A stretch of 64,000 bases of DNA from Muscardinus avellanarius (GCA_963383645.1 OY726565.1:30002034-30066033), one strand, 5' to 3'. Counted from the stretch's first letter, positions 1 to 12,524 are shown. Made by a program: numbers and translations. The notes: a model not told the origin generated them from the letters alone.

Positions 1-90
1 TTTTCTTTTGATACAGAGTCTTATTATATTGCCTAGGTTGGCTTCAAACTGCTGGGCTCAATTGATCCTTGTGCTTCAGTCTCCCAAATG
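1..90 (-). mobile_element. B1/7SL-like SINE arm, cut by window edge
   Basis: The stretch reads as an antisense 7SL-like arm: a T-rich start, gagtcttattatattgcc, ggttggcttcaaactgctgg, and a final cagtctccca. No tRNA-like arm is visible, so it is a monomer, a truncated dimer, or continues left of the window. Confidence 0.7.
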
Positions 91-1425
91 AAGTTATCTT
101 ATATAACATATTCACATATATTTTTGTCCTTTTCTATTTTCTTACCATGGAAAATTAAAAAAGAACAAAACCAAAAAGCATTATCAGTAGCTCAATGCAG
201 AAATTTAAAACATGTCCATAAAAGTTTTGACCCTCCTTCTGGTAATCAGTAGAAATGACAGGAGTGATGCTCTGTGACTTCAGAGGTCAGATGATAAGAG
301 TGATACATCATCTACTTGGTGCTTTTGGGACACTAACTTGTTGGAAAGTCAAGATTCCATGTAAGCGGTCAGACTGCGCTAAGCTTGCTAGGCTGTGAGT
401 AATCATAAACTGGTCAAACAAGAGATCCTATAAAAAATGAGAGATGCCTTGTGATCCCCCAGGTGATATTACATCCTGTTAAAGCTTCAATCCCTATCTC
501 ATCTGACTGCAACTGATCCACGGACCTCTATCCAAAACACCAAACAAGCTGAGTTCAAATTTAAAACCCACAGATACTGAGAGCATTCTGGCTTTAAGTC
601 ACAAAGTTTGTGAGTAATTTACTTCACAGGAGAAAGTAGCTGAAACACCTAGGTGAATTTGTGCTTTATATTTCCTCTGCTATATAAAACACTTTGGAGT
701 CAGAGATTTTCTTTGCCTTTAGGTGGTGGTAACCTAAGATAATGTCTTAGGCATTGGTGCAATATGCAGTGGTATTCTAAGAAAACGTCTTTAGAGAGCA
801 AAGTTTAGGGAATGATCAGAATAATACTGAAGACCGACAATGTCTCCACCAACCCCAATTCCTGTATTTCCAGAACTTTTACTGTATTTTACTGTATCCT
901 AGACTTTCAACAGAGTTTTGGTTACAGGGCTAAATTACGCCCTATGTCCACCAGAGCAAAAAATGGGTTGATTTGTAACTGGCAGCAAGATCCAGGAGAA
1001 CTGTTTCAAGTCAACAATTTTGATGGACTTGAGTACAAATTCTAGCTTATTAGTTATTTAATTTATTATTTGTTGGTTATTTGGTGATAAGCATGCTGTT
1101 AGAGGATAATTTCATCCAACTGTTAGAATGAAGTTGAAAAACTAATTTCCCAAACAGGAGTTTTAAGAAAAACATTAGTAAAAATCACAAGATATAAGCT
1201 GGAGGCTGGATGGAAAATTCTGTAAGGGTTGGGATGAAGAATGGAGGAAATTTAATGAGTATTTTACATTAATCAGTCAGGCAGCAATTAACAGCACCAT
1301 TGAACATGTAGTTTCTTTAATTATAACTCAGTTTGTCTAACTATCATTTATGCTAATTTTCAGGAAATACTTAAATGGGTTATTATAGTAGTCATGGTTT
1401 TATAAATGTATACAGTTACTGTATA
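91..1425. other. AT-rich stretch, nothing recognised
   Basis: I see no repeat family, exon or RNA gene here. A short open frame at 812-1045 has no recognisable domain and looks like chance. Confidence 0.5.
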
Positions 1426-1435
1426 TAGTTATGGT

Positions 1436-1650
1436 GGGTTTTTTTTGTGTGTGGGTCTAGAGATGGAAGCTAAAGGCATTTGACCTCCAAGTTATACCCC
1501 CTGCCCTATTTTTTATTCTTTAATTTGAAACAGGGTCTCACTAAGTTGCGGAGGGCCTCACTAAATAGCTGAGGCTGCCCACGAACCTCAATCCTTTGGT
1601 CTCAGCCTCCTGAATGCTGGGATTACAAGCGTGCGCCACCACACCTGGCT
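1436..1650 (-). mobile_element. Dimeric B1-ID SINE, full length
   Basis: All parts are present in antisense order: T-tract, tRNA-like arm, linker, 7SL-like arm ending cacacctggct. A perfect 10-bp direct repeat, tagttatggt, flanks it (1426-1435 and 1650-1659) and is the target-site duplication. Confidence 0.92.
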
Positions 1651-1659
1651 AGTTATGGT

Positions 1660-2899
1660 TTTATAGAATAGACTATAGGAGTCCTTCACATATGATAAAA
1701 TCTAATTGATTTGTTCTCAGTAATATAAATCTTATTGCACAGAGATGGTTTTGTGCAGAATCACCAAATTATTGATGGTTGTTTAACCAATGTTTGTAAA
1801 AGTTCACTATCTTCATCATCTGGAGTAACTGTTCAAAATTGTGATCCCTAGACCCCACTAAAAATGTATCAAATTTGAATCTTTAGAGAGGCATACGGGG
1901 CTGTGTTTTGAGATTCTTACTGGGAGCCTGTGTGAAAAACATTGTTGGAAAATTATTTGCTGAGACTAAGCAGATGAGCAGCTGTCCTGGTAAAGATATG
2001 TGTTGTCTTTGTTTCACCTTAGGTCCTTATTGTTACTTATTATTTTTTGTTTATGTCTCTGTGGCATCCTCCCTTTTCTAGGATATTGTTTTCCACTTCA
2101 GTGTCCAGCCCCTCTTCTACAATAAATCTTCCTTCCTACTCTATGGAGAAAGATAGAAGTCATTGAAATGATCTTTATTTTTAATTTTGATATATTCCTA
2201 GTCTATCTGAGAGTGGGTGTCTGTTTTCCTCATGTGATTCTTTTTCTACATGTTTGTGGCTGAGGTCAATTACTTAATTCTCTTCGGTTTTCATTTTCCT
2301 CTTCTGTAGAATGTGGGACTCTATCCTGGATCTTGCAGCCAAAGTCAGAGTTATTTGTCTTGTCAAAAAAAAAAAAGCTCCTAGTGTCTGGTTCTTGTGT
2401 TTTCTTTCCCCTTTTATGGCCCTCACACAGGTTACAAGTCATACAACACCTTGCTCATAGATCCAGATTTAGATTTTACAAGCTTTTTATGTTTAGTTTT
2501 TAATGATAGACCACGAGTACTATAGTTTTCTTTTTTGTTCAAGCATCCTATTTTATTGGTTATTACAATCCTGCCACCATTAACAACCTCACAAATCACA
2601 GACCTCTGAGTATAACTCTTCGAGAGCATTTATCCATATTATTTTTTATCTGCCTATCTCCAGCAGGGTAGACAGGATTTTTGTGTGGTTTTTTTTAATG
2701 TCTACACTAATAACAACAGTGAGCATTTGCCCACAATAGATATTTTACATAGTTCAGATGATCTTATCTAAATGTAGCATTTTATAAATTTTGACCAACT
2801 AGCAGAAGTCAATATTTTGGATAACCTTAAGAGCTTCTGAGATTTAGCTTTTGAAATCCTAATTTTTAAGTTTCAAGGACCACCACACACATGGTAAAG
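1660..2899. other. AT-rich stretch, nothing recognised
   Basis: Only homopolymer A and T runs stand out. The minus-strand open frame at 2432-2629 shows no domain. Confidence 0.45.
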
Positions 2900-3010
2900 A
2901 GCCTTCAGAGGGAGTATGCAGATCTGAGATAAAGTATCAGCTCTAGCCAAGTTATGTAAGTCTGAGCAAGCTACAGAAGCTCTCTGATCCTCCATTCTCT
3001 CAACTTTAAG
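2900..3010 (+). mobile_element. MIR-like fragment
   Basis: The order of words resembling the MIR core (ctctagccaagttatgtaag, gagcaagct, ctctctgatcctccattct) fits the MIR region that usually reads as not-accounted-for ctagctg, gggcaagtt, ctctgagcctcagttt. It is heavily diverged, as expected of an ancient element. Confidence 0.55.
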
Positions 3011-3205
3011 ATTATTTATTTATTTATTATACTAGAGATTGAGCCCAATAGTGTTCTACCTCTGAACTACATTCCCAATCCTACTTTGGTTTTTACTTTG
3101 AAACAGGGTCTCTTTAAGTGGTCACATGCTGGCCTCAAGCCTGCAATCCTCTTGTCTCTGCCTTCCACATTCTAGAATTACAGGTATGCACCACTGTACC
3201 AGGCT
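3011..3205 (-). mobile_element. Dimeric B1-ID SINE
   Basis: An ATTT-rich head is followed by a diverged tRNA-like arm (gattgagcccaatag), linker and 7SL-like arm ending caccactgtaccaggct. It sits directly against the MIR fragment. Confidence 0.85.
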
Positions 3206-3296
3206 AAAAATTGACCTTATAGATAGTCCATACATCATAAGAAATACACATCAAATACCTACCATAATGTTTAGCAAATGACTGTCACATATCTTT

Positions 3297-3500
3297 TTTA
3301 TTTTTTATTTTTTGGTGAACTCAGGGGCTTTCTACTTCCTGGCTATGCTGCCAGACCTATTCTATATTTTATTTAGAAACAGGGTCTCATTAAGTTGCTG
3401 AGAGCCTCACTAAGTAGCTGAGGCTGGCTTCGAACCTGTGCGATCCTCCTGTCTCAGCCTCCCAAGCACTGGATTACAAGCATGCATGACCATGCCTGGC
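3297..3500 (-). mobile_element. Dimeric B1-ID SINE, fold-back arm variant
   Basis: Its tRNA-like arm has the variant ggggctttctacttcctggc instead of the common ggggcattctacctctgagc. A perfect 14-bp TSD, tgtcacatatcttt, lies at 3283-3296 and 3501-3514. Confidence 0.92.
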
Positions 3501-3514
3501 TGTCACATATCTTT

Positions 3515-3873
3515 GAATCTAAGATTCTATCAATTATATAATGCAAATTAAACTTCAACACAATATTATTTTTATTTTGTTCACAACCTTATTTAATTAG
3601 TAATAAAATAATTAAGTGCTAAGAATTAATTACTCAAAATTTGATTTTATTCCTATTACAAAAGATAATTTTATGGACCTACAGGATGTATAGACATTTC
3701 GTATATGTGCTTACCTGCTATATCAAAAAGACAAAATAGAATACCAAATCTGTAGGATTATGGTTAGATTATTTTAAATCAGAATCTCATTTAGATGAAG
3801 CAATAAAGGGACATAAACTTAGATCATGTAAAATTTATTTATCTCAGTTCACTAAGCTAATTTTTGCATTTAA
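3515..3873. other. AT-rich stretch, nothing recognised
   Basis: Unique-looking AT-rich DNA with no repeat or gene signal that I can name. Confidence 0.4.
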
Positions 3874-3885
3874 TGTTGCAAAATT

Positions 3886-4086
3886 ATTTTTTTAACAGTA
3901 ATGGGGATGGAACCCAGGGGCATTGTATCTTCAAGCTACACTCCCGGCCCTAATTTTTAGTCTTTTTAATTTTTGAAATAGGATTTCACTGAGTTGCAAA
4001 GGGCCTCGCTAAATGCTGAGGACCCAATCCTCAGGTCTCCACCTCCCCAAAGCTGGGATTACAAGCGTGTGCCACCACGCCTGGCT
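3886..4086 (-). mobile_element. Dimeric B1-ID SINE
   Basis: tRNA-like arm, linker and 7SL-like arm are present, with a small deletion in the 7SL-like arm (ctgaggacccaatcc). The near-identical words tgttgcaaaa at 3874 and 4087 are the TSD. Confidence 0.88.
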
Positions 4087-5249
4087 TGTTGCAAAAATTC
4101 TAACACAGAGTGCTACAAAAGACTCATATCATTTGATCAGTTTGCTAAAGATTGGACCAAATGATGCCCACAGAGAGTTGTACATTCCAGACCTTCCTTG
4201 TTTAATGTAGATTAACATTCTGCACTCATTGAGATTGGAATGTCAGGATGTATTTGTCCTTTAAGACCTACTCTCCCACACTGAGATAGTCAAAGAGACA
4301 TACTTTCCACCATAACTGTAAAAAAATAAATTTGTGCAGGCAGTTCTGGCACTCTCGAGGAGCCCTGAGATAGCTCTTCTCTGTAGGCCAATTCATACAA
4401 TGGGAACAGCAATCACTGAGTTGAGAAATAAGATGTAGTGAAGAGTAATTGGGCCCCGGGGACAGATGACAAGTGGCAGCACTTGGTCACCAAAGTCAAA
4501 GTGGTTGTAGTCACTGTAATGGACAGTAGAGTCAAAGCAGCAATCACGGTAGTCTGATTAGCAGGGCCCTGTGGTATTGGCTACTTGGTCATGGCATTCC
4601 TAGAAGTGAACTAAATGGTACACCTAAATTCTTATCTAAACTGTACAATCAGACAAGTCTTGGGTCAAGTGAATGAAAGCCTAACATAAATCATAAAACA
4701 AACAGGCAAATTGACAGACCCAGAACTCTGCACAAAAGGGGAGTTAGGTCCCCTTAAAAAGAACTCCAATACACTGCCAAAAATGTATACTATTAACTTT
4801 TCTCTCAGTCTTCTCCAAAGAAACATATGGTCTTTTGCTAGGGAAAATGTACATTAGGAAAAAATAAATTAAAATCCAGGGACTGCTGTATACTGGCTCT
4901 TGAACTGAACTAACTCCAAGATGGCCTACAAGTCAGAGTAAGGATTTATGAAAGTCAGGTAATCAATAAAGGTTTAACTCATTGTCCATCTCATAGCAGG
5001 CACAGAAAATCCCAACTTTCCTTGCAGTTATCTCCCTATTCCCAAATAGATAATTAGAATAAATATATTCAGCAACTGACAAAATTCCAACACTGGTTCC
5101 CTGACCAATACAGACTATTATGATGGGAAGGGCCAAGAGGAAGCTACTAGTATTATCTATACCTAGTAAAACAGTAAACAAAAAGCAATACTGCATTCCT
5201 GCAGAGATTATTATCACCATTAAAGACATCAAGAATGTAAGAGTGGTGA

Positions 5250-5640
5250 TTCCTACCATATCACCAGTCAACTTGCCTATTTGTTCTGGGCAAATGAGAA
5301 ATTGATATTTAATTTAACCCAGTGGTGACTCAAATTGCAGCTGCTCTGCCAGATGTGGGTTTATTGCTTGAACAAATTAACATGTCCCTTTGTACCTGTA
5401 GTATAGCTATTAATCTGTATAAATGTTCTTTTCAACATGCCCCATAAATAATACCCACCAAAAGTGGGTTGTTTTAGCTGGCAAGGCCAGCATTTTTCTA
5501 ACTTGGGGGAGGGGAGATATCATCTCTCCACTACTGTGTCCTAATTTAGTTGATGGGGATCTTGATAATCTTTCCCTTCCACAATACATGACACCTGTCT
5601 GTTGTATTGATGCTATTATGCTGATTGGACCTTGAGAGGC
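5250..5640 (+). pseudogene. ERV-L reverse transcriptase fragment
   Basis: The plus-strand frame 5423-5635 contains a degenerate RT catalytic box, read as CIDA followed by IMLIGP. The family motif has two adjacent aspartates after a tyrosine, so the second aspartate and the tyrosine are both replaced. Upstream words at 5262-5330 in shifted frames (SPVNLPICSGQM, then NPVVTQIAAALPDVG) resemble the region before the palm domain. At least one frameshift or stop separates these pieces. Confidence 0.65.
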
Positions 5641-6158
5641 AGAAATAAAAACTACTATAGAATTAATAGTAAGATATTTTCCAGTGAGAGGAGTAAAAAC
5701 CAATTCAATAAAATAAGAGGGACCTTCTGTCTCAGTAAAATATGTATGGATACTATAACATTGGTCCTGTGCATATATCCCTGCTATATTGAAGAATAAG
5801 TTAGTGTTATCTGGCTCCTCCTACAACCAAATGCATTGTGCCTATTTCTCGTTGGATTTTGAATCAGCATATTTCTAATTTGAGTATATTGCTTTGACCC
5901 ATTTGCTAAGTTACTGACAAAATTTCTGGTTTTGAGTGGAGCCTGGAATAAAAGAAGGCTCTGCAGCAGGTCAGGCTTGCTGTGCTAGCTGCTATACAAC
6001 TTGGCCATACGAACCAGCAGACTATGGTGCATGAATTGTTGGTGGCAGAACAGGCTACTGTGTGGAGCCTTTGTCAGGCTACTGTAGGAGAATCATAGCA
6101 TAGACTCAGAGTTTTAGAGAAAATCCCTCCCATACTCTGCAGCTAACTACTCTCCTTT

Positions 6159-6354
6159 TTTTTTTTTTTTTTTTTTGTGGGTCTGAGGTTGGAACCCAGA
6201 GGCATTCAACCTCTGAGCTACACCCTCTGCCCTATTTTTTATTCTTTGTTTTGAAACTGGGTCTTACTAAATTGCAGAGTGCCTCACTAAGTAGCTGAGG
6301 CTGTCCGTCAACCTCGATCCTCTGGATTACAAGTGTGCGCCACCATGCCCAGCC
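6159..6354 (-). mobile_element. Dimeric B1-ID SINE inside ERV-L
   Basis: A T-run of about 20 bases leads into the tRNA-like arm, linker and 7SL-like arm. The 7SL-like arm lacks a few bases near cctcgatcctctgg. The TSD ctactctcctttt lies at 6147-6159 and 6355-6367, so the SINE landed in the already integrated provirus. Confidence 0.93.
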
Positions 6355-7179
6355 CTACTCTCCTTTTGAAAACCAACTTTTGGCCTGCCTCTGATCCTTA
6401 GTAGAGACCAAATGTTTAACCAACAGCCACCAAGTCATCTTGCATCCTGAGCTTCCTTTAAGGAACTTGATGCTACCTGACCATCAAGCCATGAAATTTG
6501 GCTTACATAGCAGTATTCCATCATCAAATGGAAGTGGCACATATATGAACAAGCTTGAAAAGGTTCTGAAGGAACATGTATGCTCCATGGAAAAGTGACC
6601 AAATGCCCAAGGTTTTTGCTCCTGCTTTCTCTCCCCACCCACCACTCCCATGGCTTTATGGGAACTTCCCTATGTTCATTTAATAGAGAAAGAGAGGATT
6701 TAATTAGACAGCTATTGGTCCTTTCTGAGGCATCCTTGAAGGACAAGGATGATGAGAAATCCTTCCCCTGAACATTATTTCAAGCAATGAACCAAGTTAT
6801 TCAATTTTTTCAAGAGAAAATCTAGTCAAATGTGCAGTAACATACTGATTCGCTGGCTGTAGCCAATGGTTTGGCTGGAAGGTCAGGGACTTAGAAGAAA
6901 AATGATGGAAAATTGGTGACAAAAAATGTTGGGAAGAGATATGTAGCCTATTGGATAGATCTTTCTGGGGAAAAATGAAGACATTCCCATGTTACCAAAG
7001 AATGATCTCACCAGAGAAGGATTTTAACAACCAAGTAGGTATGCTGGCCCATTCTGTGGCTACTGGTCAGCCTCTTTTACTGGCCACCCTTGTCATTGCC
7101 CAGTGGACTCATAAACAGAGTAGCTTTCATGGCCAGGATGAAAATTATGTGTGAAATCAGCAACATAGACTTTTACTCA

Positions 7180-7640
7180 CCAAGCTGACCTGCTTACAGC
7201 CAGTGCAGAGTGCCCAACCTACCATCACCAGAGATCATTCTACTGCCCCAGCTCTCTGGTGGCAGGTTGATTCTACTGGACCACTTTCATCATAGAAAGG
7301 GCAGTGTTACTTACTGAAATAAGCACTTACTCTGGATTAGGATTTGCCTTCCCCACTTGCAAAGCCTCTGCCTAAACAATTTATATAATGCCTTAGCCAC
7401 CATCATTGTATTCCACAGTGTTGCTTCCGATCAAGGAATTTCATTTCATAGCAAAAAATGAGACAATGAGTCTACACTCTGGGAATTCACTGGTCTTGCC
7501 ATGTTTCACACCATCCCAAGGCAGCTATGTTGACAGAACAGTGGAATGGCTTTCAAAATACCAGTGCCAGGTAGGTGGTAATATGTTACAAGGCTTGGAC
7601 AAGATTCTCCAGAAGGCTGTGTCTGCTTGAATTAACATCT
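7180..7640 (+). pseudogene. ERV-L integrase fragment
   Basis: Plus-strand translation gives WWQVDSTGP near 7258, then TYSGLGFAFP near 7328 and a frame at 7406-7630 with TVEWLSKYQCQ and LQGLDKILQKAV. These fit the integrase core and the stretch after it in ERV-L type pol. Internal stops and frame changes break it. The upstream frame 6951-7154 (IAQWTHKQSSFHGQDENYV) fits the RNase H to integrase junction. Confidence 0.7.
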
Positions 7641-8621
7641 GTTATGGTGGCTGTTTCTCTTATAGCTAGAATTCATATAGGTTCAATAACTAAAAAGTGG
7701 AAATGGTAGTGGAATCACTTACTATTCTCCTTATTAACCCTCTAGCAAAACGCCATCACATATTCTCCTGCCATTAGGCTCTCCTGCCTAAAGGTCTTAG
7801 TTCTAAAGGGAGAAATGTATCCATTAGGAGATACAACATTTTATTTAACTGGAAGCTAAGACAGCTGCCTGACCACTCTGGGCACCTCATGACTTTGAAT
7901 TAACACCCAAAGAACAGAATTATTGTGCCAGTTGGAGTAATATTCTGACTAACAAGGAAAAGTGGGACTACTACTCCATGGGGGAGTCAGGAAGAGTTGT
8001 CTGAAACACAGAAGATCCTCCAGGATGTCTCTTAGCACCACTGTGTCATGTGATTAAAGTCAATGGAAAACCACAACACCCAATCTGACCAGAACGACTA
8101 ATGGCTTAGCCCTTTAAAAATAAAGATTTGAGCCATCCCAACAAATTAAAAATCATACCAGTTAAGAGGCTTGTTAGAGGTAAAGGGATTATAGACTGGG
8201 TAGTGGAAGAAGGTAGTCATAAATGCCAGCTACACTATGTGATCAGTTATAGAAATGAGAACTGTAATTGTCAAGAGCATTTTCTCTTTATCAATACATT
8301 TTTATTGTTATCAATACATTTGTGCATGTGTGTACATGTATCGACTATTTTTGTTTTCTTTTCTCTATATCTTCATCATGTAATATATTTGTTCACTTTA
8401 TATCATAGTACTTAAGTATTATTTTACGATATTTAAGTCATGAGACATTAAACATCACTCAAGACTTCCCTCTTCTGAACAAGGAGTTTGTAAGTTTTCA
8501 GTTGTACTCAACATAGTTGTATCATGTCAGGTAGAATTATGACCTTGTTGTTAGATTTATTTGGAAATTAAATATAGTTAAAAGAGATATACATGAGTGC
8601 CAAATTTACAAGGGAAAGACT

Positions 8622-8991
8622 TGTGATTATTTCTCTTATGTACTATCTTTACTAGATCAAAAGGCACTCAGATATCTGGTCAAATTTTATTCAGAGTGTC
8701 TTTTTGAAAGTCCCCTTAAATGAGATTAACATTTGAATTGATAGACCAGTAAAGCTAATAGCCCTCCCCTCTGTGAGTGGCCTTTATTCTACCATTAGAA
8801 GGCCTGATTAGAACAAAAAAGGTGACTTGCCAACAAACAAAAGGGCATTTCTCCTGGTTGACTACAGCACTAGCCAGTATGTGGACTTGGACAGAAATAT
8901 CACCTCTGATTAGCTCTTCAGCCTGTCAGCTTTCAAACTGAAACCACACGTCAGAGCTCTTAGATTTATTAGTACTACATCACTCTTTACA
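8622..8991 (+). mobile_element. MLT2-type 3' LTR of the ERV-L remnant
   Basis: A purine-rich tract (aagggaaagac) ends at about 8620 and the next bases are TGTGAT, as expected for a polypurine tract followed by an LTR start. Inside, gagattaacatttgaattg, taaagctaatagccctccc and gaaggcctgattagaacaaa resemble MLT2 LTR consensus words. The right end is diverged or truncated; I placed it at a plausible TTACA. Confidence 0.72.
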
Positions 8992-10079
8992 TAAAGATGA
9001 GGAAAATACAAATAAAATGATTTGTATTATTTCATTACAAAAATAATGTATTAATATGTTTTGTACTTCCGTGTTATATAATCACTCCAAATCACTTTAA
9101 GAAAAAAAAATTCATTGATTTCACTTTAAGAAAAAAAATCATTGATTTTTGGTAATTTTCCACAAATTTAATTATTTTCAGTGTCAGAGTGATCAATCAC
9201 CACAAGCATTACTGCAAAGACTTATTATCTTCTGGATATTAATTCAATAGTAATCTTTGTGGTATATATTTTCATTCTAGTCTTTTCTAGATCTTTCCAG
9301 ATATGCCTAGTTAAAGGAATCATACTGCATTTACCATTTGGCTAACAGCAACTGTAAGATAAGATTGACTGAAAGACAGTCTGACATAAAAAGAAATATG
9401 CATCTTAATACTGATAAAATTTTGTTATGTTCAATAAATATATTCATCATTGAATTGATGATGTTGGTCATAGTGATGATGAATATGATGATAGAGAATA
9501 TTGAGTGCTATGTTCTTGGATGATGAAGTATCTGTTTATGTATCTGGGAATGCATGCTGATGTTTGTTATTATTTCTGGAGGACTAAAAGCTTATACAAA
9601 ATGAACATGAAAATCATTGGTCTAAGATGTCACTTGAAAAATTTTAGTTTCACACCTGAAACTGACTAACTTTTAAAGATGTTTATAGTGGCATTAAAGT
9701 TAACTGTTCTGATACAGGTTATTTCATTGTTAATATTAAGATCATGATTCAATTGTTTATCAGTTGCTTATTACAGAATTTTTATGGGCAAAATTCTTCA
9801 TGAAAAAAAAATCCATGTTTCAATTCCAGAATTCTCATTTTCCCACATTTTCATACTTCTTCTGGATGTATTTTGCATTTTACATTTCCTAATCTTTTTC
9901 TTTATATTGACTACATTGAAAAACAAGTAGTTCTTCCCTAAAAATAAAAACAGACTGAAATAGTGTCCAGACCATCAAGATGAAAGCCATTTAGACTTAT
10001 TCACTTTTTAGCAACTGGTTAGCATTCCTGTACAAACACTCTGTATTTATTTTGAAGCTTTTTCAGTTAATATCATTAT
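8992..10079. other. AT-rich stretch with one tandem duplication
   Basis: Apart from the duplication at 9085-9148, nothing is recognised. Confidence 0.4.
9085..9148 (+). repeat. Short tandem duplication, about 31 bp twice
   Basis: The unit starting tcactttaagaaaaaaaa and ending cattgattt occurs twice in a row, with only a few A/T differences in the A-run. It looks like a simple local duplication. Confidence 0.85.
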
Positions 10080-10340
10080 TCTTCTATTTCCTACATCTGA
10101 TGTGCTTGTGCCAGTGCAATTGAATCATACCTTTTCCAGATGGCAAATCTTTCTGAAGAAAGCATTGTGGTGGCAGACCTGGCCAGCAGACTCCACCAGC
10201 TCTTCATTGTGCAGCTCCATTGGGAATAAATTAGATTAGGCATGGCCTCCAGGAATGCAGTCAAGGTCATATTTCTCCTTTAATTGTACAAAAACAACAG
10301 CCCTACAAAGAAGGAGATGCATGAATTCTGAGCTTCAATT
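10080..10340. promoter_or_regulatory. Candidate conserved non-coding block (speculative)
   Basis: This stretch is of more even composition than its surroundings, matches no repeat I know, and has no long open frame. It contains homeodomain-like TTAATTG and ATTAGATTAGG words. I cannot test conservation here, so the call is only a pointer. Confidence 0.15.
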
Positions 10341-11394
10341 GCTTTCCACTAGAAGTTTTTAAATGCTCTAGAGAATGTAATGTGTCTAATTACAACTCAG
10401 GAACAAACTAATTTTATTTTGTTTCAGAATCTTTAGCAGGTCCCAAAAGGGTTAGAAGTACATCATTTCATTTATTTCTAATCATTGTTCTTGGATTAAG
10501 ATCCCCCATACCTTTGTTTCCCTGCTATAAGTGGAGTCGTATAGCCAGAGCAGACTATCTTATTTTATTATTTAGAAGTCTAGAAATCAGATTATAAATG
10601 TTAGATAATGGATGGCAGCTAGAATTTCTTGAATAATCACATTAATAAAAAAATTATACTTCCTTTTCCCTTTAGATTGCTTATAATCTTCATATCTGAT
10701 TATTTAACACTATCTTGGCCTATGAGAAAAGGAAATCAGTATTCAGAGACAAAACTTTAGTTCTGGTTAATTCCTGGCAGGAGTGAAGCTCAAATGATGA
10801 TTGGGTTACATCCCCAAAAGGAACTTCAGGCCAGCCACTTCATGGATTCATTCCCTCATTCATCTATTTGGGAAGAAGAAACAGCCAAAATAGGCACATG
10901 AGACAAGCACACCACAGTTCTTAACAGTAAGAGATTTACCCTCTATTAGAAAAATTATGGAAGAAAAATTACACCTAGAGATATGGAAGAAACAACACCT
11001 AGAGTAGTATGGAGAAAATAGACATTTTTTATTGAAAGTCACGAAAAGCTGAAAATTAGGTAACCTGAAGAAATGTTTTCTTACAAAATAAACCAATGTT
11101 TTCTAATTATCTAATCTAAAAAATTTGTTCCACATGAAGGTAAGATTTGGTTGAAAGTGAGGGCAGTCTAGAGCAGATGTCCAAAGACATGAAAGACTCC
11201 TATATCTCCCCAGAAATGTAAACATTTGATGTGATTATAGTGAGAGAATAAAGATTTATCCTAAGTAAGGTTTTACTAAGTACATTACTTGCTGTTCTAA
11301 GGTATTTTCTGTTGTTGAAAATTCTAGAATTTGTTTGCACAAATTTATAATGCACATATCAATGTTTGGGTTCCTAATCAACTCAGCAAAAGTA
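10341..11394. other. AT-rich stretch, nothing recognised
   Basis: Unique-looking DNA with a local near-repeat (acacctagagatatggaagaa then acacctagagtagtatgg, 10971-11015). No gene signal. Confidence 0.4.
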
Positions 11395-11575
11395 TTCCCT
11401 CCTGGTTCCGTTTTGTTGGAAGAGTTTAAGAAGGATTGTCATAAGTTTTCTCTGAATATTTGGTAGAGTTCACCAGTGGAACTATCTGGTCCTGGACTCT
11501 GGTTTGTTGTGAGATTTTTAAGTTCTGCCTATTTATTATGAGTCTCTTCAGACTTTCTATTTCTTCATGACATAG
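11395..11575 (-). mobile_element. L1 ORF2 fragment, antisense
   Basis: The words tttgttggaagagtttaag, tctggtcctggactctgg and gtgagatttttaagttctgcc are the usual antisense form of an L1 ORF2 segment in the reverse-transcriptase half. It is short, diverged and truncated on both sides. Confidence 0.75.
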
Positions 11576-11595
11576 TACATTTGTGTGCATGTATG

Positions 11596-11675
11596 TAGTA
11601 TTGGGGATGAAAACCAGGGTCTTATACATGTTAAGCAAGTGTTCTTTCATGAAGCTGTACCCCCACCTCTGCCTG
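11596..11675 (-). mobile_element. ID-type (tRNA-Ala-derived) SINE monomer
   Basis: attggggatgaaaaccagggtc, ttatacatgttaagcaag and agctgtacccccacct are the antisense of a monomeric ID element, including the anticodon-arm part (gctaggcaagc type) that the dimeric SINE right arm lacks. Confidence 0.75.
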
Positions 11676-11679
11676 ATAT

Positions 11680-12520
11680 GTTGAATTTTAAAATTATAAT
11701 CTATATTTTAAAATAAGATTGTTGAATATAGGAAGTCTTAAGTTATTAATAACATTTTATTTGCTCAGATGTCTAGGATATATTTGCTAATCAAAATATT
11801 CATTTTGCAAATATTTATTAAATTTCTACTATATAAATTATTAGATTACAGCAAATAAATGATCATTTCATATAATAGCATTTCACTTTTAAATCAGAAA
11901 AAATATATTAAAGTCTATCACTGTGCATATTCTAATTTTGATATTCCCTCTTTTCTTTACTAGAAATAAACTGTGTTAACCTGGATTAGAAATATGATTT
12001 TCTATCCTCTTTCTTCCAGTATTTATGATTCTCCAACCAGCAGTTATTCTTTATAATAGAAGGCATAATAGATACACATATAGCATATTCATATATCTCT
12101 TTAACTTCAAATGTTTGCAGTTTACTAAACAGACATAAAGTGTACATCTCTTTTCATGATTAGTATCCTTTGGAACTTGGACAGGGCATTGTCTTTGTTA
12201 AACTGATATAATTCTTCATGGTTTGTGATGAGACTTAGTGAACTCAGTGGACATTTACACATCTAAACATCTACATACACAGAAGTATGTACCAAGTACT
12301 TGATCCCCAAAGATTTCTATCCTAAATAACCCACAGGTAAACTAGAGTGTTTGAAAGGTCAGAGTGTCTTGTAACAAGAAAGTCATTCCTTCTTGCCTTC
12401 CAGCTAGTCAAATCAATCCTAGCATGTACTCTTACATAAGTGTTTTCAAGATTCTAAATTAAGGAATTGTGATTCTTGACAAGTTCTTGGGTCAGTAGTT
12501 ATTTTGTTCTTCGTGGAATA
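11680..12520. other. AT-rich stretch, nothing recognised
   Basis: No repeat family or gene signal that I can name. Confidence 0.4.
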
Positions 12521-12524
12521 GAAA

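Larger units (their letters stand above)
4330..8621 (+). pseudogene. ERV-L internal region remnant, pol broken
   Basis: This is a decayed copy of an endogenous retrovirus of the ERV-L class. In plus-strand translation, short frames keep the order expected of pol: reverse-transcriptase-like words at about 5260-5640, an RNase H-like end before about 7150, and an integrase-like segment at about 7180-7640. Many stops and frameshifts separate them and a younger SINE splits the region at 6159-6354. An MLT2-type LTR follows directly downstream in the same orientation, which supports the class. The left boundary is uncertain: 4330-5250 is probably gag/pro-side sequence, but I cannot show this. No part could make a working protein. 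No 5' LTR was recognised, so the upstream end is lost or too diverged. The class call rests on gene order plus the LTR; a database alignment would be needed for the subfamily. Confidence 0.75.

Noticed and set aside
4963..5271. 102-residue minus-strand hydrophobic frame that could suggest a membrane protein
   Set aside because: It lies antisense to the ERV-L pol region, whose plus-strand order is supported by neighbouring fragments and the LTR.
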